NCBI GenBank assembly: GCA_016719605.1
Contig: JADJYW010000001.1
Coordinates: 930,001 to 994,000 of the forward strand
Direction: 5' to 3'
Origin: Lewinellaceae bacterium
Lineage (GTDB): Bacteria; Bacteroidota; Bacteroidia; Chitinophagales; Saprospiraceae
DNA: 64,000 nt
The position numbers and the translations under genes are program-made. Shown one piece after another: positions 1-8,443 of this stretch (positions within the stretch are counted from its first letter, which is position 1; each line of letters begins with the position of its first letter). Under the pieces are notes generated by a model, which saw nothing but the letters and a program-made list of their open reading frames with translations, was not told the DNA's origin and did no database searches.

Positions 1-1
1 A

Positions 2-718
2 CCGGAGTACATGATTGGCCTGATCATGATCGGCATCGCGCGTTGTATCGCCATGGTGATCGTTTGGAACGATTTAGCCAAGGGCGACAACGAATATGTG
101 GCCGGGCTGGTCGCCTTCAACAGTATCTTTCAGGTGTTTTTTTACAGCGTGTACGCCTGGTTTTTTGTGACGATACTGCCGCCGCTGTTCGGTTTGGAGG
201 GCGTGGCGGTTGAAGTCAGTATCGGCCAGATCGCCGAAAGCGTGTTCATTTATCTGGGCATTCCGTTCCTTGCCGGTATCCTAACCCGGTACACCCTGAT
301 CCGGAGCAAAGGCAAGGAATGGTACCAAGAGGTTTTTATCCCGAAAATCAGCCCGATCACGCTCCTTTCCCTGTTGTTCACCATTGTGGTCATGTTCAGT
401 TACAAGGGCGATCTGATCGTCCAGATACCGTTCGACGTGGTGCGCATCGCCATTCCGCTGATCCTGTACTTCGTTATCATGTTTTTCAGCGCCTTCTTTC
501 TGGCCAAGCGCGCCGGCGCCGATTATCCCAAAAGCACTTCGCTGGCGTTCACCGCCGCCGGCAACAATTTCGAGTTGGGTATCGCGGTAGCCATTGCTGT
601 ATTTGGCATTGATTCCGGTGTGGCCTTTGCGGCCGTCATTGGTCCGCTCATCGAAGTGCTGGTACTTATTCTCTTGGTCAATGTAGCGCTCCGGCAACAA
701 AACAAATTTCCTGTCTAA
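2..718 (+). CDS. acr3: ACR3-family arsenite efflux permease, 3' part (cut by window edge)
   Basis: Secondary transporter of the inner membrane that exports arsenite. The frame is open from base 2, so the N-terminal third lies before the window; about 238 of the usual 340-370 residues remain. Several hydrophobic helices are visible. The segment IARCIAMVIVWNDLA, with the Cys that is conserved and needed in characterised ACR3 pumps, and the helix FTAAGNNFELGIA are diagnostic of the family. The stop lies 14 bases before the metallophosphoesterase on the same strand, so the two are probably co-transcribed. Other ars genes (arsR, arsC), if present, would lie upstream of the window. Confidence 0.93.
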   Translation, partial: PEYMIGLIMIGIARCIAMVIVWNDLAKGDNEYVAGLVAFNSIFQVFFYSVYAWFFVTILPPLFGLEGVAVEVSIGQIAESVFIYLGIPFLAGILTRYTLIRSKGKEWYQEVFIPKISPITLLSLLFTIVVMFSYKGDLIVQIPFDVVRIAIPLILYFVIMFFSAFFLAKRAGADYPKSTSLAFTAAGNNFELGIAVAIAVFGIDSGVAFAAVIGPLIEVLVLILLVNVALRQQNKFPV

Positions 719-732
719 CCTACTCTAACATT

Positions 733-1509
733 ATGAAAATCGCCCTTTTCAGCGACATTCACGCCAATCTGCCCGCCCTCGAAGCTTGTTTCGCCGATAT
801 GGAAAAATGGCAACCGGATCAGATTTTTTGCCTCGGCGATCTGGTGGGGTACAATATCTGGCCCAATGAAGTCATCCGCGAAATTCGCCGGCGCGGGATT
901 CCGACTATTGCCGGAAACTATGATTTCGGTATCGGCCGCGCGACCGACGACTGCGGCTGCGCGTACAAGTCGGACGAGGAAAAAGCCAATGGCGCCGTAT
1001 CTATTTCATACACCAACCAAATTGTGCAGGCGGATGAACGCCAATACCTGCGCGCATTGCCGAAGCATATCCGGGTCGAACTGGAAATGCAGGAAGGCGA
1101 ACCCGTTTCGCTGCTGCTCGTACACGGCAGCCCGCGCAAAATCAACGAGTATTTATTCGAAGACCGGGAGGAAAAAAGCTTGCTGCGTATCCTCGAAGGC
1201 GCCAATGCAGATATACTGTGTTTTGGACACACGCACAAACCCTATCATCGGGTGCTGAATTCCGGCACGGATGTGGAGCCGCATTTTCGCCATGCGATAA
1301 ACATCGGTTCGGTCGGAAAACCGAAAGACGGCGACCCACGCGGGTGCTACGTCCTTTTGGAACTGGACGAGCACAGTAATTTGTGCCATAAAAACAGCAT
1401 CCGGGTGGAGTTTGTACGATTCGAATACGACGTGGAAATGGCGGCTCGTGCGGTGGAACAAAGCCCGTTACCGGATGTATATGCGGTAGCGTTGCGGGTG
1501 GCGAAATAA
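733..1509 (+). CDS. Calcineurin-like metallophosphoesterase (YfcE/MJ0936-like)
   Basis: A 258-residue cytosolic phosphoesterase with the two-metal-ion motifs in order: SDIH at residues 7-10, GDLVGYN near 35, GNYD near 62 (the usual GNHD with Tyr for His), LLVHGSPR near 128 and FGHTHKP near 162. This set supports phosphodiesterase or phosphatase chemistry; the substrate cannot be read from sequence. It has no signal peptide and follows the arsenite permease by 14 bases, so it probably shares its promoter. Whether it acts in arsenic metabolism is inference from position only. The ATG follows the permease stop directly and no alternative start fits better. Confidence 0.85.
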   Translation: MKIALFSDIHANLPALEACFADMEKWQPDQIFCLGDLVGYNIWPNEVIREIRRRGIPTIAGNYDFGIGRATDDCGCAYKSDEEKANGAVSISYTNQIVQADERQYLRALPKHIRVELEMQEGEPVSLLLVHGSPRKINEYLFEDREEKSLLRILEGANADILCFGHTHKPYHRVLNSGTDVEPHFRHAINIGSVGKPKDGDPRGCYVLLELDEHSNLCHKNSIRVEFVRFEYDVEMAARAVEQSPLPDVYAVALRVAK

Positions 1510-1573
1510 TACTGCGGCACTCCAATCATAACCCGCCTGATTTTTAGCCTGAACATCTCCCCGATAAACTTGT

Positions 1574-1581
1574 TACTTTTG
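1574..1581 (+). promoter_or_regulatory. Putative Bacteroidota -7 promoter element (TACTTTTG)
   Basis: The octamer matches TAnnTTTG, the -7 element of the Bacteroidota primary sigma factor. It lies 28 bases before the ATG of the PspC-like gene, in a short gap with no other gene. A clear -33 TTG at the usual spacing is not seen, only a T-run near 1541. Confidence 0.55.
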
Positions 1582-1609
1582 CCGCACATTTAGAAATCCC
1601 GCACGGCTC

Positions 1610-1831
1610 ATGCTCAACAACTGGCTTAAAGACATGGTGGAACGGCACGCATTCGGCGCGTGCCAGTATCTGGGCGAAAAAATGCACGTTGCTCCTGGCG
1701 AAGTGCGCAAGTATTTCATTTACACATCCTTCATCACAATGGGGTCGCCACTGATCGTCTATCTGGTGGTGGCATTCTGGGTCAATGTACGCCGCTATAT
1801 CCGCCGCGGGCATAGCGTGCTGTGGGAATAG
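1610..1831 (+). CDS. Small PspC-like membrane protein
   Basis: A 73-residue protein of the type annotated in Bacteroidota as PspC family transcriptional regulator. Visible features are the FGACQYLGEKMHVAPGEVRKYF segment in pieces (F-G-C-x-x-L-G, then a V/I-R-x-Y/F-F-I-Y run) followed by one transmembrane helix, GSPLIVYLVVAFWVN, and a basic tail. The family is associated with envelope stress, but these short stand-alone versions have no proven role. It has its own promoter-like element 28 bases upstream and ends 96 bases before the convergent nusB stop. Confidence 0.75.
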   Translation: MLNNWLKDMVERHAFGACQYLGEKMHVAPGEVRKYFIYTSFITMGSPLIVYLVVAFWVNVRRYIRRGHSVLWE

Positions 1832-1927
1832 CGTTCCCTTTTGGCAAAAAAAACGGGCAATCCTCCGCGAATAACAGGGCGACCATACCGACCCGCCCGG
1901 GCGGGGCAGTGCTCTTTCAAAACCGGC

Positions 1928-2863
1928 TCATTCCAGCAGCCCGCGGCCCTCTTTCACAATTTTTTCCTCTTTCAGCAATCGTTTCATCAGCCGGTCCAGT
2001 ATCCCGTTGATGAACTCCTTGCTGTTTTCGGTGGAGTAAACTTTGGAGATTTCCACGAACTCGTTGAGGGTGACCTTGGTGGGAATGGTCGGGAAATAGA
2101 GCAGTTCGCAGAGCGCCATTTTGAGCATAATCATGTCCAGCGTAGCGACGCGCTCGGCATCCCAGTTTTTGAGATTGGGCGAAATCAGATCGAAAAGCGT
2201 CTGGTCTTCCTGGCAGGTTTTGCGCAGGAGTTGTTCGCCAAACTCCCGCACGGTCTCGTCGGAAGGTTCGTGTTCTTTGTAAAAAGCACCCTCAACCGGG
2301 GTGGCTTTCAGCGTTTTTTTCATGGCGCCCACCACCAGTGACTCGTCGTCGAGCCAGTTGTTGAACCGATCCTCCGTCATTTCGATAAACAAGTCGGTGG
2401 TCAGGAGGAAGCGATACAGCTCGAGCAGCATTTTGGAATGATCGGGATTGGTAGGCTCGGGTAGTTCCAGGTATTTCTGGTAAGCCTCGGTGGCGCCGAA
2501 AGCATTGTACATGCGCCGGATGTGGTCCTCGTCCAGGTTTTCATTGGCGTGGTACTGGGTCACGATCTTGAGAAAACCGACATGGTTGGCGATACTTTGG
2601 GTACAGGGGTTCGCGTAGAGGCGGGGAATGAATGTTTTATCCTCGTCGCTGGGCAGCAGTTTGGCGGCCCGTTGGGCAGCATCTTTTTCAGCGAACTGGG
2701 CTACTTTGAGCAGGAGGTGGAGGTGGAAAATGTAGATTTCGTACGTCTTCCAGATGCCATCGTTGTAACCTTTCAGGAGGTCTGGAAAGGTCAATTTTTC
2801 ATCGCGGTTGAGCATGTAGAGCAACTGCATAACCTTGATTCGAACGCTGCGGCGACTAAGCAT
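1928..2863 (-). CDS. nusB: Transcription antitermination factor NusB, long Bacteroidota form
   Basis: RNA-binding factor that with NusE (S10) binds boxA and promotes antitermination of rRNA operons. The 311-residue protein starts MLSRRSVRIKVMQLLYM, matching the conserved N-terminal helix (xRxxAxxxLYxxD in short NusBs). The C-terminal NusB domain contains KNWDAERVATLDMIMLKMAL and the conserved PTKVTLNEFVEISKVYSTE segment. It is about twice as long as proteobacterial NusB (about 140), as is normal in Bacteroidota, the extra length being a helical insertion in the middle. It is transcribed away from the broken T9SS gene upstream. Confidence 0.93.
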   Translation of the reverse strand: MLSRRSVRIKVMQLLYMLNRDEKLTFPDLLKGYNDGIWKTYEIYIFHLHLLLKVAQFAEKDAAQRAAKLLPSDEDKTFIPRLYANPCTQSIANHVGFLKIVTQYHANENLDEDHIRRMYNAFGATEAYQKYLELPEPTNPDHSKMLLELYRFLLTTDLFIEMTEDRFNNWLDDESLVVGAMKKTLKATPVEGAFYKEHEPSDETVREFGEQLLRKTCQEDQTLFDLISPNLKNWDAERVATLDMIMLKMALCELLYFPTIPTKVTLNEFVEISKVYSTENSKEFINGILDRLMKRLLKEEKIVKEGRGLLE

Positions 2864-2985
2864 AAAATTTCAAATAACGTTTGGATGTGACCGGTGTGTA
2901 AAACCTGCCGCAAAGGAACGCAATCCCGGGCGTTTCACCTGCTGTAAATCCAACCCCGCCCAGGTTACGTGGTTGCAAAGTTCAT

Positions 2986-4031
2986 TTACTGTTTCGCCAA
3001 CGGGATGCTTTGTTGGTCCCGCCGGTGTGCGCAAGGTACCGTTTGCCGACCTTCTGATGCGGGCAAAGCCCAGGGGAAATCCCGCGGGCAAAACCAGGTT
3101 CAATCGCGGAATCCGGAACGGGCGGTTTCTTCGAGAGGTTTTTCCCAAAATATCGGACACGACGATGCGGCCGTCGCGTGCTGCCGGCAATTCCCACGAA
3201 AGGTTGGCAAAATCCGAGACCGGGTTGGGCAGCACGCGCAGGTACAGTTCCCGCGTACCGGGAGTCGTTACCCGGGAAGATTTGTCCTGCACGATCGAAA
3301 TATCATCTATTTGCAGGACGCTGTCGTCCGTGGAATCATGCAAAAAGGCGATGTAAATGGTTTGGCCAACATAGCCGGCCAAACTTGGCGCGTGCGGCTC
3401 CAAACTCCCCGTATAGGCCTTAGCAGAAGGATGAATGAGAAAAAATAATCCGGGTTGGTGTAGCCGTCGGCGTGGATATAGCCGGACGAAAACATGTGAT
3501 CCTCCACTTTCAGCGAGCCGGATTTCAAAATATCGGTCATTTCCGCGGCTACAAAAAGTGTGTCGGTAAATGCTCCGGCAAACGGCTCATTTCCGCTCGT
3601 GGACACCAGTACTTTGTAGCCGTCCATGTACGCGGGGCCTTCAAACGGGGCGGAACGCCAGGCAAGCATGGCCGTTGAGTCGGTGATCAAAACAGGCGGC
3701 GTGATGAGCCAGTTTTCGTTGGCCTGCTCGCTGTCTGCAAGGAAGGAGCAGCTGGTGAAGGCAAAGTTGACGGCCGGATCGGCGAGGTCGCCCAGATCGT
3801 TTTCCCAGTACCAGTTCCCCGGCACGGCCTGATTTTCGCCACAAAGGGTGGGCTGGTTGTCGGCGTCCCAATTGACCCAGTGCAAGTCGTTTCCGCCAGG
3901 AAATTCAGCATGGTATCGGAGGGGTCCACGGTGAAATTTTGCAGCAGCAGGGTGTCGGGGGTGGAGAAAAACTGGGCGTGTGCAGCTGTGCCGCCAAGGA
4001 GGAGCAAAAGAACAGGTAAAATTTGTTTCAT
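2986..4031 (-). pseudogene. T9SS cargo protein with choice-of-anchor J domain, broken by several frameshifts
   Basis: A secreted protein in pieces. It starts at the ATG at 4031 with a signal peptide (MKQILPVLLLLLGGTAAHAQ). A choice-of-anchor J (MAM-like) domain follows, seen as NWLITPPVLI, WRSAPFEGPAYMDGYKVLVS, QTIYIAFLHDS and LQIDDISIV, then a type A sorting domain (RVLPNPVSDFANLSWELP, RIVVSDILGK, LNLVLPAG). The frame changes near 3898-3902 (TTT read where TTTT fits), near 3445-3450 (T6 where T7 fits), and at least twice between 3090 and 3160, where ETARSGFRD lies in a different frame from its flanks. The exact stop is therefore uncertain; 2986 is one of several candidates. It lies 3 bases downstream of the PfkB kinase gene. 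True decay and sequencing error cannot be separated here. Confidence 0.75.
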
Positions 4032-4034
4032 GGC

Positions 4035-5027
4035 CTATGTATGTTGATGTAACCAATGATCAAGCTCCTCTTCCAGAATGGCGCGCCGCACGGGTACAAC
4101 ACCCGGGTACTCGCACACTTGTCCGCCTGCCAGATTGGACAAAGCCGCCACGATTCGGCCATCCAGTCCGGCTGCCAGTGCAAGCGCCGATATGGCGATG
4201 ACCGTATCGCCGGCACCACTCACGTCCGAAACATTGCGCGGTATGGTGGGGAAAATGCTGCTGGAGGTTTCATCGTCCAAAAATAGACCCTTTTCGGACA
4301 GCGTGATCATGATTTTCCGACTGTGTATGTTTTTGCGCAAAAAAGCCGCTGCACGCTGGAGGGACTCCAGCGTCGGCTCTACCGGAAAGGGGCTGCTGTC
4401 CCGAATTTCCTTCAGGTTGGGTTTGAACAGGTCGGTGTGCTGATAGGCAAAAAAATTGGCCTTTTTGGGGTCTACCGCCGTGAGGATACCGCGTTGGCGC
4501 GCGCCCTCCGACACGGCGCGGATGACGGCCGGTGTCAGTACGCCTTTGTTGTAATCCTGCAAAATGACGGCTCGCACGGGCATCTCGTCCAGCAGGGTCA
4601 GCACGCGCCCGATCAGTTGTTCTTCGTCGGCGGGCTGCAGGTCATGCACATCCTCCTGGTCTATGCGCAGCATTTGCTGGTTGTTGCCAAGCACGCGGGT
4701 TTTGACGGTGGTTTTTCGGTCGGCAGAGCGGATCAGGCCGTCGGCGCGTATGCCGGCATCGGGCAACATCTGTATCAGGGCGTGGCCGTCGGCATCAGCC
4801 CCCACCACGCTGCACAAAATCGGTTGGCCTCCAAGGGCATGCACATTCAGCGCCACATTGGCTGCCCCGCCGAGGCGGTCGTCGGTGCGGTGGTGCAACA
4901 CCACGGGTACGGGCGCTTCGGGGGAGATGCGGGTCACGCTGCCCATCAGGTAGCGGTCTACCATGACATCGCCCACGATGAGCACGCACTGGTTTTCCAA
5001 CTGTTTTAAAATCGTGCGGGCGGTCAT
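4035..5027 (-). CDS. rfaE1: PfkB-family kinase, heptose-7-phosphate kinase type (RfaE1/HldE kinase domain)
   Basis: A 330-residue ribokinase-fold sugar kinase. The pattern VLIVGDVMVDRYLMGSVTRISPEAPVPV at the N-terminus (shown by GDVMVDRY and RISPEAPVPV) is characteristic of D-glycero-beta-D-manno-heptose-7-phosphate kinase. The PfkB signatures are RLGGAANVALNV near 55 and DVSGAGDTVIA near 267, the latter with the catalytic Asp. The nucleotidyltransferase half of bifunctional HldE is absent, as in organisms with separate RfaE1 and RfaE2. The ATG overlaps the stop of the MBL hydrolase gene by 4 bases (ATGA), so translation is probably coupled. The role in LPS heptose synthesis is family knowledge; a different sugar phosphate is possible. 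Confidence 0.85.
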   Translation of the reverse strand: MTARTILKQLENQCVLIVGDVMVDRYLMGSVTRISPEAPVPVVLHHRTDDRLGGAANVALNVHALGGQPILCSVVGADADGHALIQMLPDAGIRADGLIRSADRKTTVKTRVLGNNQQMLRIDQEDVHDLQPADEEQLIGRVLTLLDEMPVRAVILQDYNKGVLTPAVIRAVSEGARQRGILTAVDPKKANFFAYQHTDLFKPNLKEIRDSSPFPVEPTLESLQRAAAFLRKNIHSRKIMITLSEKGLFLDDETSSSIFPTIPRNVSDVSGAGDTVIAISALALAAGLDGRIVAALSNLAGGQVCEYPGVVPVRRAILEEELDHWLHQHT

Positions 5028-5932
5028 ACGGTCAGTTTTTTCTTCCAGTAGCGCAGCAGTCCGGCTACGGACATGAACGCCGGGTTGGCAGCCTCGTAGC
5101 GGGCCAGCCCGTCGGGAGGAATGCCGGCGGCAACGAGTTCGGCTCGCACAAATGCTTCGAAGGCAGGGGTGATTTCTGCCGCCGGGGTTTGGCGTTCGAC
5201 GTGTGGTTTCATCCAGGCCGCCCAGGCGAGCAAGCGGGCTTCCAGTTCGTCGAGGTGCGCGTGTTTGGCGGTTATTTTTCCAAAATGGGTGAGGTAGAGC
5301 GTTTGGGCGGGCAGGTCGCGCAACAGCCGGATCGAGGCCTGCCAGTCCTCCAGATGGATATCGGGTGGCGGGCAGGGCGGGGCCACATACCGCCCGTCGT
5401 TTATGCGCACGCCGGCCACGTCGCCGGTAAAAACTACGCTTTCGGCTCCCGGCGCAGCCACTTCCCAGGCAATGTGGTGCACGGCATGGCCGGGGGTATA
5501 CCAGGCCGTGAACTGCAATCCGGCGGCTTCGATAGTTTCGCCGTGGGCCGGTGCATGCAGTTGTTCTGCCGGGATTGGCTCCATGGCGCCCCAGAGGGTG
5601 TCCATGGCATCGCCGTAAATCATACGGGCGGAATGGTAAAGTTTTTCCGGCGCAGCGAGGTGCGGCAGGCCCTTGGGGTGGACGTGAATGGTGGCACCCT
5701 GCCGGGCAAACGCCCATGCCGCACCCGCGTGGTCGAAGTGGATATGCGACAAAAAGACATGCCGAAAATCTGCCGGTTTCCAGCCCTTGCCGGCTAATGC
5801 GGCTTCCAGATGGGGGAAAGTGGCATGCGGCCCGGCCTCGATCAGGGCAAGCCCGTCAGGCCCTTCGAGCACGAAGACGGCGATGGTGTGGTCGAGGTCT
5901 CTGAATTCGAGGTCGAGGGTGTGGATTTTCAT
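5024..5932 (-). CDS. MBL-fold metallo-hydrolase
   Basis: A 302-residue metallo-beta-lactamase-fold hydrolase. The metal-binding motif is LSHIHFDHAGAAW near residue 60; further conserved positions are YTPGHAVHHIAW (GH) near 143, FTGDVAGVR (GD) near 165 and LTHFGK near 217. The start MKIHTLDLEF was preferred over an in-frame upstream Met because the added 30 residues are unlike the family and overlap the acyl-CoA dehydrogenase 3' end. The C-terminal third is helical and specific to a subset of the family. The substrate is unknown. Its stop overlaps the kinase start; upstream lies the acyl-CoA dehydrogenase, 23 bases away, so the three form a likely operon. Confidence 0.85.
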   Translation of the reverse strand: MKIHTLDLEFRDLDHTIAVFVLEGPDGLALIEAGPHATFPHLEAALAGKGWKPADFRHVFLSHIHFDHAGAAWAFARQGATIHVHPKGLPHLAAPEKLYHSARMIYGDAMDTLWGAMEPIPAEQLHAPAHGETIEAAGLQFTAWYTPGHAVHHIAWEVAAPGAESVVFTGDVAGVRINDGRYVAPPCPPPDIHLEDWQASIRLLRDLPAQTLYLTHFGKITAKHAHLDELEARLLAWAAWMKPHVERQTPAAEITPAFEAFVRAELVAAGIPPDGLARYEAANPAFMSVAGLLRYWKKKLTV

Positions 5933-5955
5933 ATTCGTTTTGTGTCCAATCCCGC

Positions 5956-7104
5956 TTACCGCAATACCTCCCGCGCGATGACCAATTTCTGTATTTCCGA
6001 AGTGCCTTCGCCGATGGTGCACAGTTTAGAGTCGCGGTAGAATTTTTCCACCGGAAAATCCTTCGTGTAGCCGTATCCGCCGTGTACCTGCACGGCATCG
6101 GTGCTGATTTCCACCGAAATTTCCGAAGCGTAGTACTTGGCCATGGCGGCCTCGCGGGTACATTTTTGGTTGGCGTTTTTCAGGTCGGCAGCATGGCGGG
6201 TGAGCAGTTCTGCGGCGCTGATTTTGGTGGCCATGTCCGCCAGTTTGAAACTGATGGCCTGAAAATTGGCGATAGGTTGTCCGAACTGGTGGCGCTCTTT
6301 GGCGTATTTTACGGAGGCTTCGTATGCGCCTTTGGCAATACCGAGGGATAGCGCAGCAATGGAAATGCGGCCGCCGTCGAGAATTTTCATGGACTGAATG
6401 AACCCCTCGCCTTCCTGGCCGAGCATCTGGCTTTTGTGGATGCGGCAGTTGTCGAAGATGAGTTCGGCGGTTTCGCTGGCGCGCATACCGAGTTTGTTCT
6501 CTTTTTTACCGCCCCGGAAACCGGGTGTGTCGCGCTCTACGATGAAGGCCGTCATGCCGCGGCTGTCGAGCAGTTCGCCGGTGCGCACGATGACTACGGC
6601 GACGTGGCCGCTGATGCCGTGTGTGATCCAGGATTTGGCTCCGTTGATGATGTAGTAATCGCCGTCGCGTTTGGCCACGCACTGCATTCGGCCGGCATCG
6701 CTGCCGGTGTTGGGTTCGGTGAGGCCCCAGGCGCCGACCCATTTGCCGGTGGCTAAAAGCGGGAGGTATTTTTGTTTTTGTTCCTCGGTGCCAAAGGTCA
6801 GAATGTGGTTGGTACACAGCGAATTGTGTGCAGCTACGCTGAGTCCGATGGAGCCACACACCTTGGCGATTTCCTCGATAATGGTGATGTATTCCTGGTA
6901 GCCCAGCCCGGCGCCCTGGTAGGCCTCGGGTACGAGGACACCCAGAAAACCGAGTTCGCCCATTTGGTGGAACAGGTTCATGGGGAAATGCTGCGTCTCA
7001 TCCCATTCCATCACGTTCGGGCGGATGTGGGTTTCGGCGAAGGCGCGGGCACTTTCGCGAATAAGTTGGAGGTTTTCGGTGTGGACGTCGGTCATATTGG
7101 CCAT
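5956..7104 (-). CDS. Acyl-CoA dehydrogenase
   Basis: An FAD-dependent acyl-CoA dehydrogenase of 382 residues, full family length, which oxidises acyl-CoA to the 2,3-enoyl-CoA in fatty-acid or branched-chain degradation and passes electrons to ETF. The order of signature segments is intact: WGLTEPNTGSDAG (substrate/FAD loop near 132), DGGRISIAALSLGIAKGA near 240, QVHGGYGYTKDFPVEK near 340, and IGEGTSEIQKLVI at the C-terminus, where Glu of GEGTSEIQ is at the short-chain dehydrogenase catalytic position. Substrate length is not decided by these features. Two in-frame starts (7104, 7095) differ by three residues. Confidence 0.92.
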   Translation of the reverse strand: MANMTDVHTENLQLIRESARAFAETHIRPNVMEWDETQHFPMNLFHQMGELGFLGVLVPEAYQGAGLGYQEYITIIEEIAKVCGSIGLSVAAHNSLCTNHILTFGTEEQKQKYLPLLATGKWVGAWGLTEPNTGSDAGRMQCVAKRDGDYYIINGAKSWITHGISGHVAVVIVRTGELLDSRGMTAFIVERDTPGFRGGKKENKLGMRASETAELIFDNCRIHKSQMLGQEGEGFIQSMKILDGGRISIAALSLGIAKGAYEASVKYAKERHQFGQPIANFQAISFKLADMATKISAAELLTRHAADLKNANQKCTREAAMAKYYASEISVEISTDAVQVHGGYGYTKDFPVEKFYRDSKLCTIGEGTSEIQKLVIAREVLR

Positions 7105-7174
7105 TTTTTTAACAATGATAGTGCGTGATGGATTTTGGCGGCATCTTCCGGGAAACGGTCGTCGTGCCGGCTGG

Positions 7175-8071
7175 TTAGTCTTCCTTGCCTTTGGGGTGTG
7201 CTTGTTCGTACACGGTTATCAGGCGTTCGATGGAGTTGTGGGTATACATTTGGGTGGCTGCCAAACTGGCGTGGCCGAGTAATTCCTTGATCGCATTGAG
7301 GTCGGCGCCGCGGTTTGACAAGTGGGTGGCAAAGGAATGGCGCAGGACGTGGGGGCTGCGCTGTTCGGCGGTGGTGACGAGCGACAAGTACTTCCGCACA
7401 ACGCGATATATCCGGTCTGGTTGAATGTGTTGGCCGGTTTTGTCCAAAAAAAGCCAGGGTTCCGATGTGCCGGGGAACGTGTCGGCACGCAGGCGGAGGA
7501 ATGTCTCGATCAGTTCGGCCAAATACCGGGCAAAAGGTATCATGCGCTCTTTGTTGCCTTTTCCGAGTACCCGGAACACCATACGCCCGAGATCCACGTC
7601 CGAAATTTTCAGACCAACCAGTTCGCTGCGGCGCATGCCCGTGGCATACAGGATTTCCAGAATGAGCCGATCTTTTTGGCCGTAGTAGTCGGCGGGGAAA
7701 GGAATTTGGGCAAACAGCATGGCCATTTCCGACTCCTGTACGAACACCGGGAGGCGTTTGCCCATTTTAGGCGCCGTCACCTTGCGCATTGGGTCGTGGT
7801 CTACCCAGCCTCGTTTTTTCAGGTATTTAAAATAGGTATTCAGGCAAGAAAGGCGCCGGTTGACGCTGCGGGCACTTTGGCCGTCCTGCATTTGGGACGC
7901 AGCCCAGGCGCGTATATGCAAGTGCCTCACTTCGGACACCGAAGTAAGGCACTGATTTTCGGTTATGAAGGTGATGAACCCCGAAATATCGCTTTGATAG
8001 GCCGTCAGTGTGTGCGGCGAGAGACGGCGCTCCAGCGCCAGATACTGAAAAAACGATTCTTGATGGAACAT
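7175..8071 (-). CDS. xerC: Tyrosine recombinase XerC-like
   Basis: A 298-residue tyrosine recombinase that resolves chromosome dimers with a partner. It has an N-terminal SAM-like core-binding domain (residues 1-85) and a catalytic domain with the full set of residues: Arg in ATGMRRSELVGL, Lys in GKGNKERMIPF, HxxR in PHVLRHSFATHL, His in LLGHASLAATQMYTH and the nucleophile Tyr in the same segment. Its position directly after rpsU is a usual Bacteroidota arrangement, which argues for housekeeping Xer function and not a mobile-element integrase. The gap to rpsU is 71 bases, with no separate promoter seen. Confidence 0.9.
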   Translation of the reverse strand: MFHQESFFQYLALERRLSPHTLTAYQSDISGFITFITENQCLTSVSEVRHLHIRAWAASQMQDGQSARSVNRRLSCLNTYFKYLKKRGWVDHDPMRKVTAPKMGKRLPVFVQESEMAMLFAQIPFPADYYGQKDRLILEILYATGMRRSELVGLKISDVDLGRMVFRVLGKGNKERMIPFARYLAELIETFLRLRADTFPGTSEPWLFLDKTGQHIQPDRIYRVVRKYLSLVTTAEQRSPHVLRHSFATHLSNRGADLNAIKELLGHASLAATQMYTHNSIERLITVYEQAHPKGKED

Positions 8072-8142
8072 CGGCGCATATTACAACGAGACAGGGCAAT
8101 AGTAAGCATTATCCCTTTGGGCTGCACCACGACCGCAACTTA

Positions 8143-8337
8143 TTAGTCGTTTTTGTTGCCGTACATATCCTCTTTGTAAACGGCTTTCAAAACTTCGGCG
8201 CGGCGCTGAACAGACGGCTTGCTGAATGCTTTGCGACGGCGCAGTTCCTTCAGGATACCGGCACGTTCAAATTTCTTTTTGTACTTCTTGAGCACCTTGT
8301 CGATGGCTTCGCCGTCTTTGACCTCAACGATGAGCAT
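8143..8337 (-). CDS. rpsU: 30S ribosomal protein S21
   Basis: A 64-residue S21 with the typical start MLIVEVKDGEAIDKVLKKYK and the RRRKAFSKPSVQRR segment. S21 binds the 16S 3' region near the anti-SD site and helps initiation. The long basic helical body and the tail KAVYKEDMYGNKND fit the Bacteroidota form. It heads a transcript with xerC and has a TAnnTTTG element 51 bases upstream of its start. Confidence 0.95.
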   Translation of the reverse strand: MLIVEVKDGEAIDKVLKKYKKKFERAGILKELRRRKAFSKPSVQRRAEVLKAVYKEDMYGNKND

Positions 8338-8387
8338 GTAAATTCTCGTTTTTGTTGGTAAATGTTAAGATGTTGAAATTCGGGCTG

Positions 8388-8395
8388 CAAAGGTA
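8388..8395 (-). promoter_or_regulatory. Putative -7 promoter element for rpsU (TACCTTTG on the minus strand)
   Basis: CAAAGGTA on the plus strand is TACCTTTG read towards rpsU, an exact TAnnTTTG match 51 bases before its ATG in the gap between the methyltransferase gene and rpsU. Confidence 0.6.
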
Positions 8396-8443
8396 ACGCG
8401 AAATTCGAGGAAAGAAAAAATGGGGTGAAAAGAATTTATGTGT

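Noticed and set aside
7175..8071. Integrase of an integrated mobile element
   Set aside because: The recombinase follows rpsU in the standard Bacteroidota order, with no tRNA attachment site or phage genes.
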